Source: Nitrospirota bacterium (GTDB lineage: Bacteria > Nitrospirota > Thermodesulfovibrionia > UBA6902). From it: DNA of 33,599 nucleotides. Positions within the stretch are counted from its first letter, which is position 1; each line of letters opens with the position of its first letter. The position numbers and the translations under genes were made by a program. Below, piece by piece: positions 18,116-25,645 of this stretch. Under the pieces are notes generated by a model. The model made no database searches, had not been told where the DNA came from, and worked only from the letters and a program-made list of their open reading frames with translations. The stretch is taken from assembly GCA_016222905.1 (NCBI GenBank), contig JACRPZ010000006.1, positions 1 through 33,599 of the forward strand, written 5' to 3'.

Positions 18116-19122
18116 TGAGTATCCAAAATCGCTATGAATTTCTTTACCTGTTTGACTGTGAAAACGGCAATCCCAACGGTGACCCGGACGCCGGCAATGC
18201 CCCCCGTATTGATCCAGAGGATATGCACGGCCTTGTTTCCGATGTTGCGCTCAAGCGTCGCGTTCGGAACTATGTTCAGACGAAATATGAAAATGTAGCA
18301 CCGAATGCAATCTATGTTGAGCACTCGACCAACCTCAACAAGCCAATAGCCCTGGCGCATGAAAAAGCCAATGGAGCGGTTCCCAAAGACGGAAAGACAA
18401 CAAAGGGGCAGTCTCTGAACGCACGGACGTGGCTGTGTGGAAATTTCTTCGATATACGGACATTTGGCGCAGTTCTCAGCACTGGTGCGAATGCGGGACA
18501 AGTTCGAGGACCTGTGCAGTTTGCATTCGCCCGTTCAGTTGACCCAATCATGCCTTTGGATCTCTCTATAACGAGAATGGCCAAGACCCCAACTGGAAAA
18601 GACATCAAAAGCGATGCGACTTATCAGCAGCACGTAGAGTGGGAAGAAAATGCCCCTGAAGATTCTCTACGCACTATGGGGCGCAAGGCGCTCATTCCTT
18701 ACGGCTTCTATGTGGCCAAGGGTTTTATCAGCGCCAATCTCGCCAATGGGACTGGATTTTCTGATACAGATCTTGCAAATCTCTGGGAAGCTTTGGCCAA
18801 CATGTATGATCACGACCGCTCCGCCAGCAAAGGGATGATGTCATGTCGTGGTCTCTACGTTTTTAAACATGTTGGCACCGATAACGGCAATTCGGATCAG
18901 AGGGCGAGGCAGGCAAAACTCGGCTGCGCTCCTGCTCAAGCTTTGCTTGATCTTGGCAAAGTGATTGACATCTGCAAGGATGAAGCTGCGATGAGCATAG
19001 ACAAGGTGACGAGCCCACGCAAATTTGTTCATTACTCGGTTAAGGTAAACGAAAAGAAAATTCCTACAGGAGTTGAGCTTTGGAAGTGGGATGACAACAA
19101 CAGCGGATTAACGCAGGTTTAA
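18115..19122 (+). CDS. cas7c: Cas7c (Csd2), crRNA-binding backbone of type I-C Cascade
   Basis: 335 aa. Multiple Cas7 copies coat the spacer part of the crRNA. The diagnostic start is [29 protein letters not shown], with G-[NS]-P-N-G-D-P-D, followed by [11 protein letters not shown]. Later blocks are [34 protein letters not shown] and [18 protein letters not shown]. It is somewhat longer than the ~290 residues I recall for typical Csd2; the extra length appears to lie around 65-110 and at the C-terminus. GAAGGAGG precedes the ATG, which overlaps the cas8c stop by one base. cas4 starts four bases after the stop. Confidence 0.95.
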   Translation: MSIQNRYEFLYLFDCENGNPNGDPDAGNAPRIDPEDMHGLVSDVALKRRVRNYVQTKYENVAPNAIYVEHSTNLNKPIALAHEKANGAVPKDGKTTKGQSLNARTWLCGNFFDIRTFGAVLSTGANAGQVRGPVQFAFARSVDPIMPLDLSITRMAKTPTGKDIKSDATYQQHVEWEENAPEDSLRTMGRKALIPYGFYVAKGFISANLANGTGFSDTDLANLWEALANMYDHDRSASKGMMSCRGLYVFKHVGTDNGNSDQRARQAKLGCAPAQALLDLGKVIDICKDEAAMSIDKVTSPRKFVHYSVKVNEKKIPTGVELWKWDDNNSGLTQV

Positions 19123-19126
19123 TAGA

Positions 19127-19768
19127 ATGTCAGATAATAATTTCATTGGTGACGCAGAGCGGGAACTTATTCCAGTTTCCGCTCTGAACCAATATATTTA
19201 CTGCCCACGTCGCTGTGCTCTTATTTTTATCGAGCAAGCGTGGAGCGAGAATCTTTTCACTGCCGAAGGCAGGGTCATGCATGAGAAGGCAGATAGTAAT
19301 AAGTTTGAATCACGCGGGAATGTCCGTATCGACTACAGCGTTCCCCTGCGGTCGCTGAGGCTTGGATTAATCGGCAAAGCGGATGTAGTGGAGTTTCATA
19401 AAATGGGTGATAAATGGATTCCATTTCCTATTGAATACAAGCGTGGCAAGCCGAAGCTTGATGATTGCGATAAGGTTCAGCTTTGCGCTCAGGCAATATG
19501 CCTTGAAGAAATGCTCAATGTCGAGATACCGGAGGGCGCGCTTTTTTACGGACAAACACGGCACAGGGAGGATGTAGTTTTCGATAATGTTTTAAGAATG
19601 GAGACAGAGAATACGGCAAGAAAAGTTCACGAGCTTATTGAATCTGGCATTACTCCGAAGGCTGAGTATTCAGCAAAGTGCAAGAAGTGTTCCTTGCTTG
19701 AATTGTGTCTGCCGAAGGTTAGCAGGAAGGCAAGTAAATATTTACTGACTGCGATTGAGGAGGAATGA
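19127..19768 (+). CDS. cas4: Cas4 PAM-processing exonuclease
   Basis: 213 aa. Cas4 works with Cas1-Cas2 to trim prespacers and select the PAM. The iron-sulphur ligands are C26 (YIYCPRRC) and C185, C188 and C194 (CKKCSLLELC). The RecB-type nuclease centre is H52, D86 (IGKADVV), E103 and K105 (IEYKRGK). All are present, so it should be active. The gene ends GAGGAGGAATGA: this gives a ribosome site and an ATG overlapping the stop, the usual coupling to a next gene, but here that ATG opens only a 19-codon frame. It looks like a junction left by the RhuM insertion. Confidence 0.96.
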   Translation: MSDNNFIGDAERELIPVSALNQYIYCPRRCALIFIEQAWSENLFTAEGRVMHEKADSNKFESRGNVRIDYSVPLRSLRLGLIGKADVVEFHKMGDKWIPFPIEYKRGKPKLDDCDKVQLCAQAICLEEMLNVEIPEGALFYGQTRHREDVVFDNVLRMETENTARKVHELIESGITPKAEYSAKCKKCSLLELCLPKVSRKASKYLLTAIEEE

Positions 19769-19780
19769 CTGTACTGAAAG

Positions 19781-19799
19781 ATTCCGGACAAGCCGGAAT
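19781..19799. repeat. REP-like palindrome between cas4 and the RhuM gene
   Basis: ATTCCGG (19781-19787) and CCGGAAT (19793-19799) form a 7-bp stem with loop ACAAG, in the context GATTCCGGACAAGCCGGAAT followed by GACA. The form gattcc...ggaatgac is typical of short dispersed palindromes (REP/MITE-like) in many bacterial genomes, usually intergenic. It stands exactly where the foreign-looking RhuM gene separates cas4 from cas1. Confidence 0.6.
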
Positions 19800-19843
19800 G
19801 ACAAGATTGGTAAAGCTCAAGTGAAGTAGGGGAAAGGAAGCCT

Positions 19844-20896
19844 ATGAAGAAAAAGAAAGAGCCTGCTTCTGAGAAAGGCGAACTTGTTTTATATCAGGCA
19901 GAAGACGGCAAAACTAATATAGAAGTGAGATTGCAGAATGAAACTGTCTGGATGAGCCAACTGGCGATGGCGGAACTGTTCCAAACGACTGTACCTAATA
20001 TCAACATGCATCTGACAAATGTATACGCTGAGAGCGAACTTTTAGAGATGGCAACTATTAAGGATTACTTAATAGTTCGACAGGAGGGCACCCGACAGGT
20101 TAAGCGCTCTGTAAGGCATTACAATCTTGAAGCGATAATAGCAATCGGCTACCGGGTGAAATCCTCCCATGGCACACAATTCCGTAAATGGGCGACAGAG
20201 CGGTTAAATGAGTATCTTGTCAAGGGCTTCACCATGGACGATGAACGTCTGAAAGAAGTCAATAATATCGGCTCAGATTACTTTGATGAGATGCTTGAAA
20301 GGATACGTGATATCCGTTCAAGCGAAAAACGCTTTTACCAGAAAATCCGCGACATCTATAAACTTGCGGCAGATTACGACCCGACTGCTGAGGAGACGCT
20401 GGAATTTTTCAGCATTGTCCAGAACAAGCTGCATTTTGCTGTTTCGGGTAAAACCGCAGCAGAGATAATTTCTGAACGGGCGGATGCTTCAAAGCCCAAT
20501 ATGGGATTGACTTCGTGGAAGGGCACCAAAGTCCGCAAGGGAGATATTACCATTGCCAAGAATTACCTGAACCATAATGAAATCGAGCATCTCAACCGCA
20601 TTGTTGAAATGTACCTGAATTATGCAGAAGACCAGGCCAAACGCCGCAGGCAGGTTTTCATGCGTGACTGGCGGGAAAAGCTGGACGCATTTCTACAGTT
20701 TAACGAGAGGGACATTCTTACTAATGCCGGCAAGGTGACAAAAGAGATTGCTGACAGGCTGGCGGTTGAGCAGTATGAAACTTTTCACAGTAACCGGCTC
20801 TCAACCGAGGCGCGAAATGAAGCCCTTGCCGACGATGAAGAACTGAAAAAGATAGAATATGCTATCGAAAGAAAGAAGAAACAGAAACGTAAATAA
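19844..20896 (+). CDS. rhuM: RhuM family protein inserted between cas4 and cas1
   Basis: 350 aa, full length for the RhuM family (virulence protein RhuM, named from Salmonella SPI-3). Diagnostic blocks are LYQAEDGKTNIEVRLQNETVW, MSQLAMAELFQTTVPNINMHL and EGTRQVKRSVRHYNLEAIIAIGYRV, then GTQFRKWATERLNEYLVKGF. The C-terminal half has EEYKRRRQ-like text here read as QAKRRRQVFMRDWREKLD and ends with KKIEYAIERKKKQKRK. The N-terminal part resembles phage KilA/antirepressor-type DNA-binding modules; no biochemical activity is established. It starts 75 bp after cas4, with GGGGAAAGGAAG as ribosome site, and ends one base before the cas1 ATG. Its reading frame is intact. It may be a passenger, a regulator of the adaptation genes, or an accessory factor. 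Confidence 0.88.
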   Translation: MKKKKEPASEKGELVLYQAEDGKTNIEVRLQNETVWMSQLAMAELFQTTVPNINMHLTNVYAESELLEMATIKDYLIVRQEGTRQVKRSVRHYNLEAIIAIGYRVKSSHGTQFRKWATERLNEYLVKGFTMDDERLKEVNNIGSDYFDEMLERIRDIRSSEKRFYQKIRDIYKLAADYDPTAEETLEFFSIVQNKLHFAVSGKTAAEIISERADASKPNMGLTSWKGTKVRKGDITIAKNYLNHNEIEHLNRIVEMYLNYAEDQAKRRRQVFMRDWREKLDAFLQFNERDILTNAGKVTKEIADRLAVEQYETFHSNRLSTEARNEALADDEELKKIEYAIERKKKQKRK

Positions 20897-20897
20897 A

Positions 20898-21929
20898 ATG
20901 AAGAGACATCTCAACACATTATTTGTCACAACACAGGGCGCATATCTCTCTAAAGAAGGCGAGACGGTTGCTGTCAAGGTTGACGGTGCAATCTGCTTGC
21001 GTATCCCGATTCATACGCTTGGCGGGATTGTCTGTTTTGGACAGGTATCATGCAGTCCATTTCTCATGGGATTCTGCTCGGAGCACGGAGTGGCTATAAG
21101 CTTTCTCACAGAGAACGGCAGATTCCTTGCAAAGGTTCAGGGGCCGGTATCAGGCAATGTCCTTCTCAGGCGTGAGCAATACAGAAAAGCTGATGATCTT
21201 GCGATATCTGCCGATATTGCAAAGTCTTTTGTCAGCGGAAAGCTGTTGAATAACAGAGCTGTGTTACAGCGTTTTGTGAGAGATCATCAGGACAAGCCAA
21301 ACGCTGACAAGGTAGATTTTGCATCAAAACTTATTGATTCATCATTGAGGCGATTACAAAATGAAAAATCTTTAGACGGAATAAGAGGGATAGAAGGGGA
21401 TTCCGCTCATACTTATTTCAGCGTCTTCGATCATCTCATTACAAGCCAGAAAAATGAATTTAATTTTAGCGAGAGAAACAGAAGACCGCCGCTTGATAAT
21501 GTGAACTGTTTGTTGTCATTTATTTATACGCTGGTAATGCATGATGTGCGGTCGGCTCTCGAAACTGTCGGGCTTGATCCGGCAGTTGGATTTTTGCACA
21601 GAGACCGTCCGGGCAGATATGGGCTGGCTCTTGATATGATGGAGGAATTCAGGCCGTTCCTTGCAGACCGCCTCACTCTTTCATTGATAAACCTTTGCCA
21701 AGTGCAGAACAAGGGATTTAAAAGCAAAGAGTCGGGAGCTGTGTTGATGGATGACGATACAAGAAAGACGGTGCTGGTTACATACCAGACCCGCAAGCAG
21801 GAGGAGATAATGCATCCGTTTCTGAAAGAGAAGGTCACAATCGGCTTGCTGTTTCACACGCAGGCATTGCTCATGGCACGGTATCTGCGCGGCGATATGG
21901 ATTCATATCCGCCGTTTGTATGGAAGTGA
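20898..21929 (+). CDS. cas1: Cas1 integrase (type I-C)
   Basis: 343 aa. Cas1 with Cas2 inserts new spacers at the leader end of the array. The metal ligands are E166 (GIEGDSA), H234 (VGFLHRDRPGR) and D246/E249 (LALDMMEEFRP), all conserved. The start MKRHLNTLFVTTQGAYLSKEG is typical of the I-C branch, so ATG 20898 is used; the frame extends 13 codons further into rhuM without homology. The RhuM stop ends one base before this ATG, and only a purine-rich AAAGAAAGAAG tract can serve as ribosome site, so translation may be coupled to rhuM. cas2 follows after six bases. Confidence 0.96.
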   Translation: MKRHLNTLFVTTQGAYLSKEGETVAVKVDGAICLRIPIHTLGGIVCFGQVSCSPFLMGFCSEHGVAISFLTENGRFLAKVQGPVSGNVLLRREQYRKADDLAISADIAKSFVSGKLLNNRAVLQRFVRDHQDKPNADKVDFASKLIDSSLRRLQNEKSLDGIRGIEGDSAHTYFSVFDHLITSQKNEFNFSERNRRPPLDNVNCLLSFIYTLVMHDVRSALETVGLDPAVGFLHRDRPGRYGLALDMMEEFRPFLADRLTLSLINLCQVQNKGFKSKESGAVLMDDDTRKTVLVTYQTRKQEEIMHPFLKEKVTIGLLFHTQALLMARYLRGDMDSYPPFVWK

Positions 21930-21935
21930 GGTTCT

Positions 21936-22226
21936 ATGTTTGTACTTGTAAGTTATGATGTTTCAACAGTCGAAAAAGGAGGCCAGCGCCGCCTGAGAAG
22001 AGTGGCACGTGCGTGTCTGGACTACGGGCAGAGGGTTCAGAACTCTGTCTTTGAATGTATTGTTGATCCTGCTCAGTGGACGATGCTTAAAGAAAGATTG
22101 ATTTCAGAGATTGATACTGAGAAAGACAGCCTGAGATTTTATTATCTTGGCTCTAACTGGAAGCATCGTGTAGAGCATGTCGGCGCGAAGCCTGGGATAG
22201 TGCAGGATGGCCCATTGATTGTATAA
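21936..22226 (+). CDS. cas2: Cas2 adaptation protein
   Basis: 96 aa. Cas2 forms the dimer at the centre of the Cas1-Cas2 integration complex. It shows the ferredoxin-like start MFVLVSYDVST with the conserved Asp8, RRLRRVARACLDYGQRVQNSVFEC and the C-terminal strand LRFYYLGSNW. The length is normal. GTGAGGTTCT precedes the ATG as a modest ribosome site. The leader and array begin after its stop, so spacers are added 188 bp downstream of this gene. Confidence 0.96.
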   Translation: MFVLVSYDVSTVEKGGQRRLRRVARACLDYGQRVQNSVFECIVDPAQWTMLKERLISEIDTEKDSLRFYYLGSNWKHRVEHVGAKPGIVQDGPLIV

Positions 22227-22414
22227 GATGACTTTGCGCGAACCTCATGCATACACACATTCCCGCATGGATTCGCAGGACATAAAATTGGATTATAAAA
22301 CATGACCGTATGTAACCTGATCTTTGACAACTTTACAATTCGCTGGCGCAAAAAAATGATGTTCGCAAAAAGTGGCGGATTTGTCTTTTAATATTCTTTA
22401 TTTGCAAAGTAACA
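22227..22414 (+). promoter_or_regulatory. CRISPR leader between cas2 and the first repeat
   Basis: 188 bp without a gene, on the cas2 side of the array, where all repeats are identical, as expected of the leader end. GCGAACCTCATGC (22238-22250) and GCATGGATTCGC (22265-22276) form an imperfect inverted repeat, and similar GCGAACC/GGTTCGC elements follow cas2 in other I-C loci (from memory). TTGACA occurs at 22324-22329 but no matching -10 is found 17 bases on. The last 40 bases are AT-rich. Confidence 0.7.
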
Positions 22415-23044
22415 GTCGCGCCCCGTACGGGGCGCGTGGATTGAAACTTTTTGTATCATACATAAGAAAATTGCCTTTACGTCGCGCCCCGTACGGGGCG
22501 CGTGGATTGAAACCGTATCTCTGCCCTGTGGTTGTTCTGTGGTCTCTAGTCGCGCCCCGTACGGGGCGCGTGGATTGAAACAGGATAAAAACGGGAAAGA
22601 TATTTGTGAAGGGGTCGCGCCCCGTACGGGGCGCGTGGATTGAAACTTATCTGTTCTTGTGGTCAGTTGTAGTCCAAAGTCGCGCCCCGTACGGGGCGCG
22701 TGGATTGAAACTTCAAGACTATGTTTTCCACATCGCCAACAATTTGTCGCGCCCCGTACGGGGCGCGTGGATTGAAACCGCTATCGTATCAACCTGCTCC
22801 TGCACCGCCTGTCGCGCCCCGTACGGGGCGCGTGGATTGAAACGCTTCAAACGCCGCCTCGCAGATCAGCCGCTGCGTCGCGCCCCGTACGGGGCGCGTG
22901 GATTGAAACCTATTGGTGAGGAACGCTCTTGGGAGGATCAAGCTGTCGCGCCCCGCACGGGGCGCGTGGATTGAAACATTTAACTTTTAAAGATTATCCG
23001 CATTCCGAGCAGGTCGCGCCCCGCACGGGCGCGTGGATTGAAAC
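22415..23044 (+). CRISPR. Type I-C CRISPR array: 10 repeats, 9 spacers
   Basis: Repeat starts: 22415, 22481, 22549, 22614, 22679, 22746, 22811, 22877, 22945 and 23013. Repeats 1-8 are identical 33-mers: GTCGCGCCCCGTACGGGGCG plus CGTGGATTGAAAC. Repeat 9 differs by one base (GCACGGGG core, 33 nt) and repeat 10 has the GCACGGG core and is 32 nt. Spacers are 33, 35, 32, 32, 34, 32, 33, 35 and 35 nt. The GTGGATTGAAAC 3' end is the I-C signature and sets transcription left to right, away from cas2. CGCGCCCCGTACGGGGCGCG in repeats 1-8 is a perfect palindrome that would fold into the hairpin cut by Cas5c. The array ends one base before the stop codon of the opposite-strand phosphodiesterase gene. Confidence 0.99.
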
Positions 23045-23045
23045 C

Positions 23046-23531
23046 TTACAGACTGATAAATTCGGTCTTCCTTGTCACTGTGTCAAAAATCATGACTGTT
23101 GCTTTCCCCATGAAACCGTGCGATGTTCCGGGGTTCAGAACAAGCGTATTGCCGGACTTTTTGCTTACACACTCATGCGTGTGCCCGCACATGACAACAT
23201 CATATTTTCCGCATTCAATAAGCGAATTCTTCAGTTGCCACTCTGTACCGTGATAGCAGGCAAATTTTAAACCATCCTCTTCGAACTCGTAGAAATCACC
23301 CTTTATCTCGCCCCCGATATCTTTAAACGCGTTTATCAGCCTGAACTTGTCGCCGTCGTTATTGCCGAATATTCCTGTCAGTTTCAGCCCTTTAAACGCC
23401 AATACGGAGTTTGGGTTAACATAATCGCCAAGGTGAATTACGAGATCAACCTTATTATCTTTAAAGACCTTCACGCTTTTTTTTATATTCTCAAGATGGT
23501 CATGTGAGTCTGAGATCAATCCTATCTTCAT
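23046..23531 (-). CDS. YfcE/MJ0936-type metallophosphodiesterase
   Basis: 161 aa. This small calcineurin-fold phosphoesterase family hydrolyses phosphodiesters such as bis-p-nitrophenyl phosphate; the natural substrate is usually unknown. Metal and catalytic motifs are complete: D8-x-H10 (SDSHD), GD at 35-36 (HLGDYVN), GNND (56-59), H94 (CYHG) and GHTH (116-119). AAAGGAG lies ten bases before the ATG. It is the last gene of a minus-strand set with the methyltransferase and DUF1015 genes (gaps 24 and 17 bp). Its stop codon is one base from the last CRISPR repeat, so its transcript probably runs antisense into the array unless stopped. Confidence 0.92.
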   Translation of the reverse strand: MKIGLISDSHDHLENIKKSVKVFKDNKVDLVIHLGDYVNPNSVLAFKGLKLTGIFGNNDGDKFRLINAFKDIGGEIKGDFYEFEEDGLKFACYHGTEWQLKNSLIECGKYDVVMCGHTHECVSKKSGNTLVLNPGTSHGFMGKATVMIFDTVTRKTEFISL

Positions 23532-23555
23532 AACGCAGTCTGCTCCTTTATCAGA

Positions 23556-24209
23556 TTACCTTGTCAGCTTGTAGATTATAAACTCTTCAAATACCTTTTT
23601 CTTGCGGGCTATGACCGTATGCCTCCAGCCAAGCCCGTCAGAGATATTTAATATCATTTCAGGATCTGCGATTGATGAATAGATCATCTGCACGTATCCG
23701 TTCTCTTTAAGATATTTTTTCGCGTCCGTAAAAAATCTCAGAGCAAGCGTTTTGTTTTGGTCAAAGAGCGCATGATCGAAATGCGTCTTTACAAAACCTT
23801 TAAGATACGGCGGGGTAAAGAGGATTATATCAAACCTCTCATCTTTGCTCAGAGGAGAGAAGAGGTCACCCTGCAAGACCGCAACCCTGTTCTCTACGCC
23901 GTTGATCTCCGCGTTTCTTCTCGCACATCTCACAGCCTCGGGATTAATATCCACGGCAACAACCCTGCATCCTCTTTGAGCTGCTGTAATTGCCTGAATC
24001 CCTGAGCCTGTCCCCATATCCAGCACTTTATCTTCAGGCGAGGCATTTATGTGTCTTGCCATAAATTCGCTTGTAATATAATATTTCGGGTTGAAGACCT
24101 CTTCGGAGATCTCAAAGGCCTTCCCATGAACGCTGACACTGTGAGGGCCGTGTTTCTGGATCTTCCTGATGCACCATACTCCAAATCGTTGTTTCAGGTT
24201 ATTAAACAT
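23556..24209 (-). CDS. HemK/PrmC-like SAM-dependent methyltransferase
   Basis: 217 aa. The SAM motif I is VLDMGTGSGIQAI (62-74), the acidic post-I residue is in VVAVDINPEAV, and motif IV is ILFTPPYLKG (129-138). The NPPY of N5-glutamine and N6-adenine methyltransferases is here TPPY, so the target is probably an amide or amine but may differ from PrmC's. It lacks the N-terminal helical domain of true PrmC release-factor methyltransferases. It is the middle gene of the DUF1015 -> methyltransferase -> phosphodiesterase set. Confidence 0.85.
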   Translation of the reverse strand: MFNNLKQRFGVWCIRKIQKHGPHSVSVHGKAFEISEEVFNPKYYITSEFMARHINASPEDKVLDMGTGSGIQAITAAQRGCRVVAVDINPEAVRCARRNAEINGVENRVAVLQGDLFSPLSKDERFDIILFTPPYLKGFVKTHFDHALFDQNKTLALRFFTDAKKYLKENGYVQMIYSSIADPEMILNISDGLGWRHTVIARKKKVFEEFIIYKLTR

Positions 24210-24226
24210 CCTTATTACTCAGCAGG

Positions 24227-25495
24227 CTAAAACTTGTATATAACCATTCCGGTAAGGAGCTTGGGATAAAAGTAGGTTGATTTAGGCGGCATTCTTTCGC
24301 CTGCGAGAGCGACTTCTTTGACGTCATGAATATTAGTTGGATTCAGAAAGAAGACCGCCTCGAAAGAGCCCTTCCTGGCCCTTTCAACAGCAATATTGGC
24401 GTCCATCTCATATTCATAATGCTCTACCTTTAACAGCTTCTCAAATATCAGCTTGTGAAGAACCGTAACATCAAGACTTCTCAGACACTTCGGCATATCC
24501 AAATCTATTTTCAATCCGTTTACAGAAAGAGCGTAATAATTATTTGAGTTGGTAAGAAACATACCGAATGAATGCGTCCTCTTCTGCATCGCCTCAAACA
24601 TCTGATGCCGCGTCTCTTCTTCGGATACGCCGGGTGCGCTTATCTTCTGTATGTCAAAATATTTCTTGAGAGTCTCTTTTATGTTGATGTTTGAGTCCAC
24701 TTCAACGATCCTGTGCGTTGGAAGTAGCGTCAATCCGTCGTCTTCCATGTTTGCAAGAAACATAAGCGTGTAATTAAAAGGCTCGCTTCCTGTCTTTGCA
24801 AGTCCTTGCTCTTCCATCTCTTTCTTGAACTTAAGCGAGGTCTCATACCGGTGATGGCCGTCAGCAATAAAGATATCTTTATCCGACATCTCTTTTTTTA
24901 TTGTCTCGCTCTCTGCTCTGCCGCTTATCTTCCAGAGGCGGTGCGAAAAACCGTCTCCGTTCTTTGCCTCAATAAACGGTTTTTCTCTGGTAATATTCTC
25001 AAGGATGGAAGAAGTGCGTTTCTCAACACTGCTATAGAGGGAAAATATAGGGCTGGTATTTGCCTGACAATATCTGAGTATATTAAGCCTGTCCGACTTC
25101 GGCTTTGAGTATGTCATTTCGTGCGGATGAATCCTGCCTCTTCCCAGCTCTTCAATCTTTACCGCGCCTAAAAAACCCCTCGTCTTTTTTGTCTGCCCGT
25201 TTATCACATAACTTATCTCGTAACAGTAAAATGAGGGTTCCTGATCATGCATTAAAGCGCCTTCTTCAAGCCAGCCGGAGAGATGTTTTGAAGCCCTTGT
25301 ATACCGGTTTTCATGATCGTTATCATCGTCGCTGTCTTTGCCGAAATCAATGCGGATAATATTGCGGGGGTCTTTTTTATACAATGCTTCTTTATGCTCA
25401 GGCGTGATTACATCGTAAGGCGGCGCCATTACAAGATCGGCATTTACCTTCGCAGGATTGTACAGTATGCCTTTAAATGGGATTACGTCAGCCAT
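24227..25495 (-). CDS. DUF1015 family protein
   Basis: 422 aa. Typical blocks are PFKGILYNPAKV near the start, APPYDVITPEHKEALYKKDPRNIIRI, YSKPKSDRL, the central IADGHHRYETSLKF and a C-terminal ARKGSFEAVFFLNPT. The IADGHHR block suggests a ParB/sulfiredoxin-like nucleotide-binding fold, but the function is not established. First gene of a three-gene minus-strand set; 150 bp separate its start from the divergent ArsM-like gene. Confidence 0.92.
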   Translation of the reverse strand: MADVIPFKGILYNPAKVNADLVMAPPYDVITPEHKEALYKKDPRNIIRIDFGKDSDDDNDHENRYTRASKHLSGWLEEGALMHDQEPSFYCYEISYVINGQTKKTRGFLGAVKIEELGRGRIHPHEMTYSKPKSDRLNILRYCQANTSPIFSLYSSVEKRTSSILENITREKPFIEAKNGDGFSHRLWKISGRAESETIKKEMSDKDIFIADGHHRYETSLKFKKEMEEQGLAKTGSEPFNYTLMFLANMEDDGLTLLPTHRIVEVDSNINIKETLKKYFDIQKISAPGVSEEETRHQMFEAMQKRTHSFGMFLTNSNNYYALSVNGLKIDLDMPKCLRSLDVTVLHKLIFEKLLKVEHYEYEMDANIAVERARKGSFEAVFFLNPTNIHDVKEVALAGERMPPKSTYFYPKLLTGMVIYKF

Positions 25496-25645
25496 ATTAA
25501 AATTATGAACTCGTTGGTTATTAACAGATTTCAGCGGGAAACGCTAAGTATGTTAACATTGGGTATCCGCAAATTTCAAACTGCTGATACGGCAGAGCTA
25601 TCTATATATGAAGGCGTAATTAAAGGCGCCGGGAGGTATTCAAAA

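Noticed and set aside
19844-20896. Idea that the RhuM gene is an anti-CRISPR or anti-CRISPR-associated regulator
   Set aside because: It is far longer than typical Acr or Aca proteins, belongs to a family with no such evidence, and sits inside an intact cas operon.
22324-22352. Leader promoter starting from TTGACA at 22324
   Set aside because: No -10-like hexamer occurs at a suitable distance.
22372-22974. Two plus-strand open frames with repeated RAPYGARGLK-type text
   Set aside because: They are translations of the CRISPR repeats and spacers, not proteins.
12290-23044. Target-site duplication or attachment site flanking the CRISPR block
   Set aside because: No convincing matching direct repeats were found at the two edges by eye.
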